From positions 27,989,101-28,053,100 of the forward strand of contig NC_079415.1 of the NCBI RefSeq assembly GCF_026213295.1: 64,000 nt of DNA, in the 5' to 3' direction. The DNA comes from Gadus chalcogrammus. Taxonomy: Eukaryota; Chordata; Actinopteri; Gadiformes; Gadidae. The notes beneath the pieces are model-generated. The model was not told the DNA's origin, did not search any database, and saw only the letters and a program-made list of their open reading frames with translations. Within the stretch, counting starts at the first letter, position 1. Each line of letters starts with the position of its first letter. Made by a program: the position numbers and the translations under genes. This document shows, piece after piece, positions 12,901 through 25,290 of this stretch.

Positions 12901-13410
12901 CCACATCCATCCATCTGCAGCTGTCTCTGACTCAACCTCTCCCACTTTGTTACGCTCCTCAAATGCTCTCAGTCTGTCTCTGCCTCGCTCCCCCTCCTTC
13001 TTCGTCTCTCCCCCTCCCTCCACCAATCTCTCTGTCTCTCTCTCCCTCTCTCTCTCTCCCTCCCTCCCTCTCTCTCTCTGACTGTCTCTCTGCCTCCCTC
13101 CACCTCTCTGTCCTTCTCACTCTCTGTCTCTCTCCCCTCCCCTCCTCCCTCCACCTTTTTCTTTCTCTCCCTCCTTCCACCTCTCTCTCTGTCTCTCTCC
13201 TTCCCTCCCCCATCCACCTCTCTCTGTATCTCTCCCTCCCTCCCTCTCAGTAGGTCTCCCTCCATCCCTCCACCTCTCCATACGCCTTTCTCCCTCCCTC
13301 CCTCCACCTCTCAGTCTCTCTTCCCTCCTTCCCTCCCTCACTCCCTCCCTCCCTCCCCCTCTCTCCTTCCACCTCTTTCTCTCTCGCCCTGTCTGCACCC
13401 GCGTCACTCT
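12849..13410. repeat. (CT)n and CTCC-rich pyrimidine tract
   Basis: Starts as a pure CT run to about 12891 and continues as degenerate CTCC, CTGT and CCACCTCT repeats. Open frames here on both strands are low-complexity artefacts. Confidence 0.93.
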
Positions 13411-13445
13411 ATCTCCATGCGTCCCTCTCTAGCTCTCTTTAATCC

Positions 13446-13565
13446 CCCCCCCCCCAACACACACACACACACACACACCTTTCACCCCCTTTCGTCAGCC
13501 CTTCGCTCTCCTCCACTCACCATGCACCTCACTCTACCTCCCCCCCCCCCCCCCCCCCCCCCCCC
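13446..13565. repeat. Poly-C, (CA)n and a 26-bp poly-C run
   Basis: A C run lies near 13447-13455, CA repeats follow to 13478, and 13540-13565 is 26 consecutive C. Confidence 0.95.
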
Positions 13566-13599
13566 TTCTCTCCAGATCCTTCCATTGCATATACAGTCT

Positions 13600-14640
13600 G
13601 GCATCCGAACCATCACCTGTCTGTTGCCGTGACGACAGCTTCCATACCTCCCCGGGATTCTTGGGATTACGTGTACTTTAGCCTACATACTGTTGCTTGT
13701 GTGTGTGTCTGTGTGTCCGTCTCTATACACACAAACGGACACACATACACAAGCACAAGCTATTTTTCTGCAGTCTCATGGACAGCTTCGGCTATCGATT
13801 GCTTGACGGCTAACAACTACTTTGCAATCACCTGTTGTTTGGCAATCAGGAAGTAGAGAAAGGGAAGTAATCCATGAACACAATTTAGTAACAATTTACA
13901 GAACAAATCATCGATCAATTCCAGTGACCAAAAACATGAACTGCTCACGAGCTGGAAGGATTTAAACGGACGCCCACGCAAAAGCATTTGCATTTGACCG
14001 CCGTTATCAATTATTACCTCCTATATATTTTGCTTTGGCAGCCATGCCAGGGGGGCGGGTAATGCTTCCTGTGAAAGCAATATGGACATGAATGATTCAA
14101 ACTGGCAGCCTGCGGCCCAGGGGTTGACCCGCTACTAAGCTAGCGCAGCCGCGCGCTAGAGAGGAGAGTGTGTGTGTGTGTGTTTGTGTGTTGGGGGGGA
14201 GGAGGGGGGCGGGGGAGTTTGCAGGGGTCAAATTGGGAGTAAGAGAATAAAAGACAGTTCCTTTCCCGAGGTTGTGGGTGTGCGTTTGACGGTGAGACGT
14301 TCACTTGGATGGCCACACGGAACGGCGAAAGACTACGATAACGTCCGTTGCCATGGAAATGTGTACTGTGCTAAATGAGTGCGGGGGAGGAGGGGGGGGG
14401 GTTAATCAGGGTTAGGCCAAAACTTTAGTATGATTAAACAGACTATTATACTTCAAGGTTTGCTGTACTAGGCTACAAACGTGTATTTTTACTCGCAATT
14501 AGAACAGTTGCCATGGAAATGAGTCGGTGGTAAAGCAGGTGGTTTTAATCAGGGTTAGCAGGTTAAGTTTCTAATTCATTAAACAAGTTGCATGCAGAGG
14601 CAGACGTGTGTTTCTGTGCGTTTCACTGAGATGGAAACCA
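13600..14640. other. Single-copy non-coding DNA with short GT and G-rich patches
   Basis: No exon with acceptable splice sites is seen. Two copies of GTTGCCATGGAAATG (near 14347 and 14508) sit about 160 bp apart, each followed by a version of GGTTAATCAGGGTTAG, suggesting an old local duplication. Confidence 0.45.
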
Positions 14641-15760
14641 GACACACAAATCCAGAACTGCGAGTGATTTGTATCGCAGTGAGAGGCGAAGGATAAAGTT
14701 TTTAATTAATCCGACGATCGATACCGCTCAGGAGCAACACCAAAAGAAAGATGGATTGAAATGACTTCGTTATAGGGGCCGACGTCAGATGCCCTCCAGT
14801 CGTGATGCCAGCCAGCGCCGTTAAAAGATTTTAATCCGTAAAAGGGTGGGAAGGCATAATAGATGTCTGGAAAGACGCTAATGGAATTTGTCAGTTTTTT
14901 TTCACCTTTATTAATTTTTTATGACTAATGTGGCCTTTCTCTCCCGGCGCCCTGGATCAATCTAAGGTGGTCGGTGTGTGTTTCAGCGTTTACTCAACAC
15001 TTCAGTCGTTTTCTCTCAGCGGTGCGCTGAGGTATGGCTTATCGCGTATTGATTAAGCATTCTCCGATCCCCATTGTCCTCAAATAAGCCAAACGGGGGG
15101 AGTGATAATAGTTCTGTTTGCCGTTATCCGACGCTTAGAAATACATTACGGCGGAGAACTGGACTGAGATGGGGTTATTTACAACAAGGAGGCCGAGTTC
15201 AATAATATAAATCAAACTTCTGTTTGATGGAGGGACTCTGATGTGTCTTCAGTGTGTGAAGGGCAGTTCAATCGCTCGGTAAACAAACGTTAAAAAAGAG
15301 TTGAATGGGCACTAAAAGCAGAAATGGTTGAGGTTGGAGATGGGGGTAGAAGCGGTCAACAACTGCTGTTGATCGCTCTCACTTCCTCCTTTCTCTCCTT
15401 GCCTCCTCCCGCCTTCTCACTCTCCCCCGCCGCTCTCCTCATCTCATTCTCCTCTCCTTCCTTCCCCGTGTACTCCTCCTCTACCCTCCAATAGATTAGC
15501 TCGGATGATATTACATCCTTTAGAATTGTAAACCCATTATAACTAATAAAACGGTCTTTATGGCCCCCCTTTGATCATACAATGTGACTTTGGGTGTGGA
15601 ATTGTCCGGCAAAGTAAATGACATCGGTGTAATTATGCAAAGCCTTTTTAGTATCAGATTGTCACTGCCCCTGAATGGGAGGGAAGTCTGCCGAAATTAA
15701 AGTAATTAGTATTTATAAGTCACCGTAGTAACTAGGCGTTCTCAATATTGCCTCACATAC
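14640..15760. promoter_or_regulatory. Candidate conserved non-coding (enhancer-like) block
   Basis: A stretch without simple repeats or transposon features, rich in homeodomain-like TAATTA and AATTAAT cores (14700-14960, 15540-15720), with an octamer-like ATTATGCAAA near 15635. This texture is typical of vertebrate developmental enhancers, but conservation cannot be tested from the sequence alone. Confidence 0.25.
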
Positions 15761-16660
15761 TACAGTACCTAAGGCCTCTGTGGCAACACATCGGAGAAGT
15801 GATTCACGTGCGTTCCCATGAATACTCTACTGGCCCCCGCTGGCCAGAGAGTGTCATTACAACAATACTGAAAGACTCCGTTGAGCAGTGGAATGTAGAA
15901 TCTAATGTAGTACGTTTTCTATGTAAATGAATGTACATGTGCGCCTGTGTGTGTGTGTTTGTGTATGTGTGTGTGAGCTGTGTGTGTGTGTGCGTGAGCC
16001 CGTGACCGGAGGGTGGGTCAGGCAGATGATGTGCACCCCAGCCAGCCCGGGAGGACCTCCTCCCGGAGCAGCTGGGTGAACAACACGCAACACGCGCTGC
16101 ACACTCCAGATAAACTGTCGTGTCAGCCAACATCTGGGGGCCGCCCGGCAACGCGCTCGCATCACAGGACCCCCTCCCTTCTTCCTCCCCCTTCCTCTCT
16201 CTTGCCCTCTCTAAAGGGGGGAATCTCTCCGGAGCCCGCGGTCAACCACGTCTCCATGACAACCCCCCCCCCCCCCCCATTGTCAGCTCTTAATATTATT
16301 ACCGCAATGTAATCCTTGCGAGAAAGAAAGAAAAGAAACGCGCAGCGCGCCAACAAGTATTAAACACAAGGTTGGCAGACGGAGCAGAGATAGAAGGTCA
16401 TGTTTAACAGCCAGAGCACTCCGCGTGCGGCCCGTCCGTCCGTCCACGTGTCACTCCCGTCTCCTCTGTGGCATTCTGGGAATGCCGCCCGCGCTCTATT
16501 AACCCCTGCATGCGCTACGGGTTCTCGTAAAAACCTGAGGCGCATAAAGCCGGGGGTGAAAAAGGTGTGTGTCGGAACGGCCATGTTTACGGCAACATTT
16601 ACAGTTGAACCCCCCCCCCCCGCCCACACTATATATCGCCCCGCATCTCTCCCTTGGCCT
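15760..16660. other. Single-copy non-coding DNA
   Basis: Contains a short GT patch (15940-15992), a GC-rich patch near 16010-16160 and a poly-C run near 16262-16278. No supported exon. Confidence 0.4.
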
Positions 16661-17090
16661 GTAATGTAGGCCAACTCACGCTTGTTCAATTACATAGATG
16701 ACTCGTCCTTGTCCAGTAATGTAGGCCTACTCAGCCTTGTTCTGTAACATAGGCCTAGTCACCCTTTTCCTGTAACGTTGGTGTACTCATCCTTGCCCAT
16801 AACGTAGGCCTACTCGTCGTTGTCCCGCAATGTGGGTCTACTCAGCCTTTACTGGTAGCTTAGGCCTACTCAACCCCTATGATGTGGCATAGGCCAACTC
16901 ATCCCCTTTGATGTAACGTGGGCTGCCAGGCCTTTTCATGGAGTGTAGGTCTACTCTCCCTTTTCCACTGGCGTAGGCCTACTGAATCCCTATGATGTGG
17001 CTTAGGCCAACTCTTCCCCTTTTCATGTAGTGTAGCCCTACAAGCCCATTTCATGTAGTGTAGTCCTACTCGTCGATGTCATGTACATGA
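16660..17090 (+). repeat. 28-bp minisatellite, about 14 diverged units
   Basis: Repeated units of the form GTAATGTAGGCCTACTCAGC followed by a C/T-rich tail, period 27-30 bp. The palindromic core TAGGCCTA recurs in most units. Copies differ at many positions, so the array is old. Confidence 0.88.
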
Positions 17091-17402
17091 CCTTGGCTTG
17101 GATGACCACGACGATAGCAGAAGAAAAAAAAGTAATATACTCTGGGGTAATTTGAGGCTGGCGACATGACAGTTACGAGTGACAAAAAGCCGTGACAAAT
17201 GGCAACGTTGATTAGCTTTTGCGGAAAAAAAGGAATGAAAATGTCAAAGGAAAAGGTCGGACTAAATGACACGGCCAAGTATCAATTTCAGCTAATAAAA
17301 AATGGTGAGCGGCACCCAGCAGCTGGGAAGTTAAGAGGGAAGAAGAGCCCTCCGCCAAAATAAAAGCCCCCAATCAGATTCACACATTAATACAGTCCTT
17401 AG

Positions 17403-18458
17403 TAGGGATGGGAATCGAGAACCGGTTCTTGTTCAGAACCGGTTCCGAGTCAACCGATTCCTTGGAATCGTTAGCAAGCCTGCTTAACGATTCCGCTTAT
17501 CGGTTCCGGTCGCGGCAAATGCGTCGTGACGTCACACACACGCTGCTTTGATTTGGTTCAGAACGCAGCAAACATGTCGCCGCCGAGGAAGAATCGCATT
17601 GTGCGTTCACACCAAACGCGAAGGGGCGACAAGATCCCATACAAAGTGAACGTAGAGACGCGTATAAGGGCGAGTTTTTCGCGGGAGAAAACCGGCGACA
17701 AGTTTTTGTCGTGATGACAGCCAATCAGCGTTCAACAGCGTGATAACTGAGTGACATGTGTAACGTAACAGCCAATCAGCGTTCAGCCGTCAAACTCAGT
17801 GCAGTGCAGTCCGGGTGAACCGCGGAATGGAGGAGAAAGTGATTGTTGCAGTTTGCGACTCCCGGAGCTCTATATATAATAGTATATAATATATTATATA
17901 CTATATTATAATTGTATATATAATATCACGGCCAACAGCTCTGTCGCCTCCGGATGGCCGTAGCGTGGGGAGCTCTCATAGGGATTGGGCTTCTCGGGGT
18001 TTGTTTACCGGCATTGCTATGGTTTCCGGTCTTGTGTGTTCGAACGGTTTATTAGGTAGGCCCATCTAATAAATCTCTGTCTAATCAATGCTTCATTTGT
18101 TTATGTCAGTTTAATTTTGTTACAAGTTGAATGCAAATGAGCACTGTTAGTATTACAAAGGCACAAGCTCGTACTTGGCTGTTTTCAGTCTGTGTTTTTA
18201 GTTGTATGGCACATAATGATGGCATTTGGACTTAAAAAGCGATTATTTCGTCTAGACCAATTGATTTGAAAATGTACAATTTACTAATACTAGAAGCACT
18301 TCTGATCAGATATTAAAGAGATGTAATGCAAAAAAACACATTTATACTTATTTTCTTACCCCATGAGAATCGATAAGAGAATCGATAAGGAATCGGATCG
18401 ATAAGCAGAATCGGAATCAGAATCGGAATCGTGAAATTCTTATCAATTCCCATCCCTA
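17403..18458. mobile_element. hAT-like non-autonomous element, 1056 bp, 8-bp duplication
   Basis: The ends TAGGGATGGGAAT and ATTCCCATCCCTA are perfect 13-bp inverted repeats, flanked by GTCCTTAG on both sides (17395-17402 and 18459-18466). Subterminal repeats of GAATCG and CGATAA occur at both ends. It carries an inner segment (about 17590-18072) that recurs inverted at 28435-28970 outside this element. Confidence 0.93.
17590..18072. mobile_element. Foldback-family segment carried inside the hAT-like element
   Basis: Contains GCGTTCACACCAAACGCG, the GGAGCTCTATATATAATA junction and an AT-rich palindromic centre (17870-17930). The same order of motifs appears in reverse at 28435-28970. The junction and centre resemble those of the 3042-5021 element. 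Confidence 0.75.
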
Positions 18459-18466
18459 GTCCTTAG

Positions 18467-19080
18467 GGTGACTCAATCATGTTGGTAAACCTAAGGTCTT
18501 AACACACCCTTGTGTAGTCTCATTACGACATTGTGCGGTATTTTGAACAAAGTTCAAAATAGCTGAACCACCACACAAAATCTCAAGTCAACTATCAACC
18601 AGCCAATCACAAGAGGGACCATGAGCACAGAGTTCCCTGGTTCGCCCCCCGGTGCTTACATCCTGTTCTGCTCGAAAAGGCATGACATTTCGGGAAAGCG
18701 AAACAGAGTTGTTTGAAACCCCCTGTTCAAGCGTGAGCGAGAAAAAGCCCATTACCACAAGTGCCTCCCTGCCTCCCATCTACTTCACATCTACTCCCAT
18801 CAAACGCCACGGCGTGGAGGCCCTAATGGCGGCGCTTGTGTGTCTAGTGCTTTGGCGATGCGTTTATTCCGAAGGATCTGCTGAGAGGAGCAGCCAGCTG
18901 CAGTCTCGACTCTCTCGGGGGTCAGGGGTCCATCGCGGTCAGCAGCTAGCTGAATAATAACACAGCCGGATGAGGATGACGGTTTGGTGGCGTAATGGCG
19001 TTGGGTTCCTTCTCATATCCCTCTGCTGAGGAATGAAAAGGCACGCAGCTCGCATTTGTCCACGTGTTCTGTTTATTGCT
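18467..19080. other. Single-copy non-coding DNA
   Basis: Open frames of about 100 codons at 18652-18957 lack recognisable domains or splice context. Confidence 0.4.
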
Positions 19081-19084
19081 CTCC

Positions 19085-19440
19085 CTCCCACTCTCTCTCT
19101 CTCTCTCTCTTTCCACTCTTTCACTGACTCCCTCCACTCTCTCTCTCTATCTCTCCCACTCCACTCTCTCTCTCTCCCTCCCACTCTCTCTCTCTTCTCT
19201 TTCTCTCCCATTCTCACTCTCTCTCTACACTTTCTCTCCCACTCTCTCTCTCTCGCCCTGCTCTCTCTCCCACTCTCCCGCTCCACGCTTTCTCTCCCTC
19301 CCACTCTTTTCCTATCCACCCTTTCTCTCCCACTCCCTCTATGCTTAATTTTTCCATCACTCTTTTCCTCTTCCTTTCTCTTTCTAAGCACAAAATGTTT
19401 CGCTCTCTCCACTCCCTCTTTCTTTCCACATCCCCTGTCC

Positions 19441-19491
<51 letters not shown>

Positions 19492-19492
19492 A
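19085..19492. repeat. (CT)n-rich pyrimidine tract
   Basis: Degenerate CTCTCTCCCACT repeats ending in a pure CT run at 19446-19489. Confidence 0.93.
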
Positions 19493-20235
19493 GGGCTGCC
19501 AAACATGGCCTATGTGCCATTTATAACATTACACTCAACCATGCAGTGTAGTTCCTCCAAATAATCCTGAAATAACGGGTTGTCCAGTGTCCACATCTGC
19601 CAGTCAGTGCACCGCCACTCACAATGTGTGTATGGCTGTGGCCGACGCTCTGACAACAAAAAACTACAGATCCCACAATGCATCCGCAATTCACCTACTA
19701 GCAGTAGTAGGTAAATAGTTTATTCATGATCTACTTAACTCGCAGTTCAGTCATTTGTCCTACTTCTGCTACTTATAATACTCATTAAAGTCGTGGACAA
19801 CAGGACTGAAACAACGTTGCTTCATTCACCTGCACTGTCCATGTGAGTGTACTTAAGTAATTCGCTAAGTGGGAAAGAGGGAAAGCAGACTCCAATCATC
19901 ACTGAAGTGAGAAGGAAATCGATTGACATGAGGTTGCAATGGACTTGATTGAACATAATTTCCCGATGCTTAATGCACACCTTGATAACCTCAATTAACA
20001 TAATTAAAAGTGAATCCCAGATTGCTATTGTGCATTTTTTCAGCATTAGCAATTCAGCTATTTAACAATTAATTAATAATCAGCTTGGCCCCTGACACTG
20101 AAAAACCGGGCGGGCAGTTGATCTGAGTTGAGTAGAGTTCAGCTGGTTTGACCGTTGACCCTTCTATCCGGGGAGGAACTTGGGAACTAGTTCAAAACCC
20201 TGAAATAGATTTTTCTTCCATGGCTAGAGACAGAG

Positions 20236-20238
<3 letters not shown>
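19493..20238. other. Single-copy non-coding DNA
   Basis: Nothing recognisable. The 3' half is AT-rich with TTAATTAATAAT near 20070. Confidence 0.4.
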
Positions 20239-20323
<85 letters not shown>

Positions 20324-20397
20324 AATATACTGATATAGAGAGCGGGAGAGGGATATTGATAGAGAGGGAGAATGAGAGAGAGGGAGAATGAGAGAGG

Positions 20398-20466
<69 letters not shown>
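20239..20466. repeat. (GA)n microsatellites, two tracts
   Basis: 20239-20318 and 20398-20466 are nearly pure GA, separated by GATATAGAGAGCGGGAG-like spacer. Confidence 0.95.
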
Positions 20467-20467
<1 letters not shown>

Positions 20468-20489
20468 AAGATAGAGAGAGCAGAGAGAA

Positions 20490-21400
20490 AGAAAGAGAGT
20501 ATTCCAGTGATTCCTGGTAAACTTTTTGAGTGTCTCCTGCTGATGTAGCGCCAGACTCAGCTCCCCATCACAGGCTTCAGGTTCAATAGGAGAGAGCAGA
20601 ATATCTCTCTGGAACGACCCCATTACCGACTCCGACATTTTCCTTCTGGAGAGGCCAATTCCCAACCGGAAAAAAGGAAAAACCCAGTTGAAAAAAAAGT
20701 AACAAGGCAAAAAGCCAAGGAGAGGAGGAGTTTGACTGTGACCTTCAGCCACCAGCAAGAGAAAAGGGCCAAGTCAGCGATTTGAACCCAACCGGAAAAC
20801 TAAAAAAGAAACAAACCGGGAGCTGTAATCATAGCTCTGCTGCCGACCGAGTTACAAACACGCTACCGTATCCACGGCAACACCTCGGGCAGTTTAACCT
20901 GCGTCTTCGGAAAAAAACTGAAAACTGATTTTGCACACAAAACTATTTCTTAGCTTCAAGGTCCAGCACCCATTGCCTACGGTGTAGGGATTCAAAAGGT
21001 TTCATATTCACAAATGTATGCACACACACACATAGACATGCACACGCACACACACACAGGCACAGCCTCACAGTGTCGCATTGCATAGGAAAGTTGAGAT
21101 CACCACCCACACACGAACACACACACACACACATACACAATCCCCTCCCCCCCCCACACACACACACAAGCCATTGAATGAACTGAAGGTAAAGGTCCAG
21201 CAGTTCATGAATATTTCAATATATTGAAAATCGGATAAATGCCCCAACAGTGTTAAAAATGCAGTTAAACCTCAGCCAGTGGAAAATATACCACCAGAGA
21301 GGAGTGTAGTTAACAATCAGTTAGCTACATTGACAGTTTATTTTGACCCAGGTGGTGCCATGGCTGTGTTCCAGCTCATTGGAAATGTGAAAGTTCAAAA
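20490..21400. other. Non-coding stretch with CA-rich patches
   Basis: 20520-20650 has an open - strand frame of about 40 codons before the GA tract but no acceptable donor site. 21010-21172 is CA-rich with a poly-C run. No gene is claimed. Confidence 0.4.
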
Positions 21401-21860
21401 TGAAATGTGTGCCATCTCAGCTGATGCATAGATGTTGTGTGACAGCTCATGAGAAAATTAAAAGTTCCTGAAATGAAAAGTCAGGAAATAAACATTTGGT
21501 GACATATTATTTCAGAAAATAAGCATGATAAACATTTGTGACATGTCATTTAAGAAAATAAACGTTGTAAACATTCGGTGACACGTAATTTAAGAAAATA
21601 AAAGTTGTATTCTTATCTCGTCTTAAGAAAAGAAAGATTCTGCACTATTCAATGTCAGAATACTAAAAACTGTGACATTTCCTTGAAGACACTACACTGA
21701 CACCTCGGTCTAAGAAAAAAAAGGTTCTGCGACACATGAGAAAATAAATGTTCTGTGACATGTCATCGAAGAAACGAAAAAGAGAGTTCTCTGACATGTC
21801 GTTTAGGAAAGTAAACCTTCCCTTCAACCTCATTTTCAGAAAATAAAAGTTCACAAGCAA
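21400..21860 (+). repeat. Degenerate tandem repeat, about 40-45 bp period
   Basis: Repeated GTGACATGTCATTTAAGAAA and AAATAAACGTT-like units, at least eight diverged copies. Confidence 0.7.
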
Positions 21861-22079
21861 TTCATCAAAACACCATTCTGTTCCGTCTCATCTGCAGAGC
21901 CGGTGCCAGTCGGGCCGGATCAAACAGCAACTCTTAAAGCACTCTAAAACACTACATAAATCAATAATAACAGTAAAATAAACCTGACCTTACACAACCA
22001 CCTTTCCAGCCTTCCAGCGGAGAACCAAGGAGCCGACTCAGCAAAGTAAAAGTCCGGTGGGAGCGGGCGCCCTACTCAC

Positions 22080-22277
22080 CGCGGAGGAGGCCGGCGTCTC
22101 GAACACCCTGCGCAGGTCTTTCAGTCGCACGTCGAAGCGCTCGCTGCTTTTGGCCTCCGTTGCCGTGGCGGCGGCTCCGGGTCCAGGGGGGCGACAGGAA
22201 GTGGAGCGCAGGGTCAGTGACACGCCGCTCCCCCCCCCGGCCTCCGCCTCGTCTCCGTTTCCTGATTGAGTTTCCAT
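22080..22277 (-). CDS. Possible first coding exon of an unidentified gene
   Basis: A GC- and CpG-rich 198-bp frame on the - strand. It starts at ATG 22277 in a good context (ACAACAATGG) and runs 66 codons to a strong donor, GCG|GTGAGTAGG, in phase 0. The predicted N terminus is acidic and glycine/alanine-rich, then basic, with a distinct stretch ERFDVRLKDLRRVFETP near its end. I do not recognise the family. No following exon was found at lower coordinates, so introns would have to be long or leave the window. Upstream on the - strand is a CT-rich region that could be 5' UTR. It could equally be a chance frame in a CpG island. Confidence 0.35.
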
Positions 22278-22329
22278 TGTTGTCGGGACGCGTATCTCCT
22301 TTCCCTCCACGTTCGCTTCTCGCTCCCCT

Positions 22330-22535
22330 TAGCTCACCCTGTCTCTCTCTCTCTCTTTCTCTCACTTAATTCTGGTGTCTCTCTACCCTCGTCTTGCCCT
22401 CTCTCCCTTTCTCTCTCTCCGTCTCTTGTGATTACAGAAGCAGTTAAATCAGCCAACTCTCTCTCTCACCCCTTGTTACCTCCTGTCTCTCCTTCTTGTG
22501 GTCTTTACACACACAAGCAGTTAACTCAGCAGTCT

Positions 22536-22600
<65 letters not shown>
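22330..22600. repeat. (CT)n tract
   Basis: CT-rich from 22338, pure CT at about 22539-22599. Confidence 0.93.
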
Positions 22601-22602
<2 letters not shown>

Positions 22603-22797
22603 GCTCAGAAGGCTCGAATCTAAAAGTTTCACAGGTGGTTAAAGAGAATTCAAGAAAGAGAGAAAGAAGGAATGGAAAGAGTAATGGTAAGAAAGTGGTC
22701 AGAGAAGAGTGCTCTCTCACGCTCTCTGTGTGCAGACATGGGAAGAGGAGGAGAAGAGAAGGAAAGCTGGAGGAGGGAAAATAAGCTTTAGCCCTCC

Positions 22798-22909
<112 letters not shown>

Positions 22910-22989
22910 ATATATAAACAACTGACACATGCCTCCTCAATATCCACTCACTCTCAAAGAGAAAGAGAGGAACAGACAAATAAAGACAC

Positions 22990-23735
22990 TTAACAAAGAC
23001 AAAAAAGCGGGAGGGAGAAGGAAAACTGAATAAACAAGAACCACACCAGCCCAGCCGAGGCAGGTCTGAGTCACTTTCGGAGCCACCGGCTAACAGTGCA
23101 ATTCCCAGCGCAGGAAGCCAGACAAAAGCCCTGATGCCGTCCGGGAAGGGGAGCGGTGTCTGATTTGAAACCCCCTCCCCCACTCCCACATCGCCTGTTC
23201 TGCAATCACTCCGTCGCTCGCAGTCACTTTCAGACCTGTTTAGGGAGAATCTCATTATCCAATAAAGCCTGTGAATCACCACGGGCCTAACGAACGCCGA
23301 TCCCTGCCGGCTTGGGGAGTCGCCATGACTACAGATCCATAATTTTTCGTATTGTTCACCAGTGAACCGCCGCTGTCACCGCCCGCAGACAGCGAATTCC
23401 CTGGCGATCGTTTTTTTTCCCCCCGCTCTGTGTGCCAACGAGGAAGGACAGGAAGTTGGTTTGAATTGGCACATTAATTATGCTGGTTTCCTGTTTGGGT
23501 ATCCACACACTCTCGCTTTCCATCTGCCTGTTGCCGTTTGACTGCTTGTTCTCACAGTATGTGGCATTCTCTCACGGTGAGAATGTCCTTGAGTTTTCCC
23601 TGTGTTTGTGTTTTTATTTGTTTTTATGCGTGTGTCTGTGTGTTTGTTTATGTGGGTATGTGTTTGTTTGTGTGTGAGTTTGTGCTTTTTTAACAAGTTT
23701 GAGGGGAAAACAAAGATGTGCCAAACCACGGTAGA
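22990..23735. other. Single-copy non-coding DNA
   Basis: 23040-23460 is repeat-free and balanced in composition and might be regulatory; no exon is supported. 23600-23690 is GT-rich. Confidence 0.35.
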
Positions 23736-23787
23736 GAGAGTGAGCAGAGAGAGAGAGTGAGCAGAGATAGAGAGAGTAACAGTTAGC

Positions 23788-23829
<42 letters not shown>

Positions 23830-23831
23830 AG

Positions 23832-23916
<85 letters not shown>

Positions 23917-24058
23917 TTAGCAGAAAGAGAGAGAGAGAGACAGAAAGAGAGAGACAGAGAGAAAGGAGAGTGAGAGAGAGACGGAGGGAGAGAGAGAGAG
24001 AGAGAGAGACGAGAGAGAAGCTGAGAGAAAGGAAAGAGAGAGAGAGACAGAGAGATAT
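23735..24058. repeat. (GA)n-rich purine tract
   Basis: Nearly pure GA at 23790-23826 and 23836-23912, the rest with CAGA, GGAG and AAAG variants. Confidence 0.95.
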
Positions 24059-25095
24059 ATTGGTGTCTGGAAAAGACAGCGCTGAGAGCTGAGATCGAGC
24101 ATTGATAGATACTTACTGCGAGCCTCGCAGCCATGAATGACAGAATGAGGAGAAAAGAAAAAAAACAAGAGCGAGAGAGCGAGAAGGACAGGGAAACAGG
24201 GCCTGAAACAGAGGCGTTGACGGATCGCTATTCAACAGCAATTGGTTTCTTGGATGGCTGTAAATCCGAAACGAGCGGGTCCTAATGAATGGCCTGCTGA
24301 TAGGAGCCCACTCCGAAGGCCGGGGCAGTGGACACGGCGGTGGATGCATAATTCAGAGGGCGCCATGGTTACAGTACACCTGCGAGAGAGTCACTTTCAG
24401 TTGGCTCTAGTGTTTGGGTCAATGCTTATTTTATCGGATCCGAGGGGTGAGGTAACTCGCCTGCGGATCCGATGTTCGCTCCGTTACACCACACCTCGCG
24501 GACCTGCATCCTGTTCTGCTAATGAGATTCACAACCGCGTCTCTCTCCCGGTTCTAATTAGAAAGTCTCTGAGGTTCTTTGGCTCTATATTTAGCGAAAC
24601 ATATTAATGCACCTTGATATGCACATATGGCAGCCGGATAGGCATACAGTTAGCGTACGCGCATACACACACAAACACACACACACAAACAGACGCACAA
24701 ACACACACACGCATGATTTAAGCTAAGGCAACACTAGACTGAACAAAAAAACACACCGTTGTCATTTAAATTCTCAATCAACAGTAAAATGCTGTGTTCA
24801 CAAATTCGGTGCCTGCCTTCTCTCACGCACATGCCTAGACCACTATAGCCCACACTCACGGCCTGAACAACTTGACAAATGAATCAGAGTAATAACCATG
24901 GCAGTAGCAGCAACATATGGTCTTTCTGGATGGAGTCTGTCAAGATGAAAACAAGTAAAGTGAAACAGGAAGAAAACCATGCAGAAAACACAGTTAAGTA
25001 ATTAGGACAGGTGGATCCAATCATGGTAACGAGTTTGCTTCAGGCACTAGCGGTTTACACCTGTTTGTTTGTTTAAATCAGACTACAGCTAATGG
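24059..25095. other. Single-copy non-coding DNA
   Basis: A six-codon - strand frame followed by CTCGCA|GTAAGT near 24118 is the only splice-like feature and is too short to claim. 24660-24710 is CA-rich. Confidence 0.35.
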
Positions 25096-25109
25096 GATAA
25101 CTGTTACAT

Positions 25110-25290
25110 ATTGGGGTACCAGGTCATAGTAGGGTATCCTGGGTGTAAGGGGGTTCTAGGTCATAGGGGTACCCTTATCGTTAGGGTGTGCAAGTTGCTA
25201 GTGGGGTTCCCTGGTCGTTAGGGCGTACTAGGTCCTAGTGGGGATACCCTGGTTGATTTTATGTACAAGGTCATAGTCAGGGTAACATTC
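25110..25290 (+). repeat. Degenerate short tandem repeat (GGTCATAGT / GGGGTACC units)
   Basis: Alternating versions of CTAGGTCATAGTGGGG and TACCCTGGT with irregular 40-50 bp spacing. Confidence 0.55.

Noticed and set aside
12729..13407. Long Ser/Leu-rich and Arg/Glu-rich frames on opposite strands
   Set aside because: Products of CT/GA-rich low-complexity DNA.
20192..20758. 188-codon - strand frame beginning MLVAEGHSQTPP
   Set aside because: Most of it is (GA)n translated as Ser-Leu repeats; the non-repeat part has no acceptable donor.
24100..24134. Short - strand exon MAARLA followed by GTAAGT
   Set aside because: Six codons only, no partner exon; a donor match of this quality is expected by chance in 64 kb.
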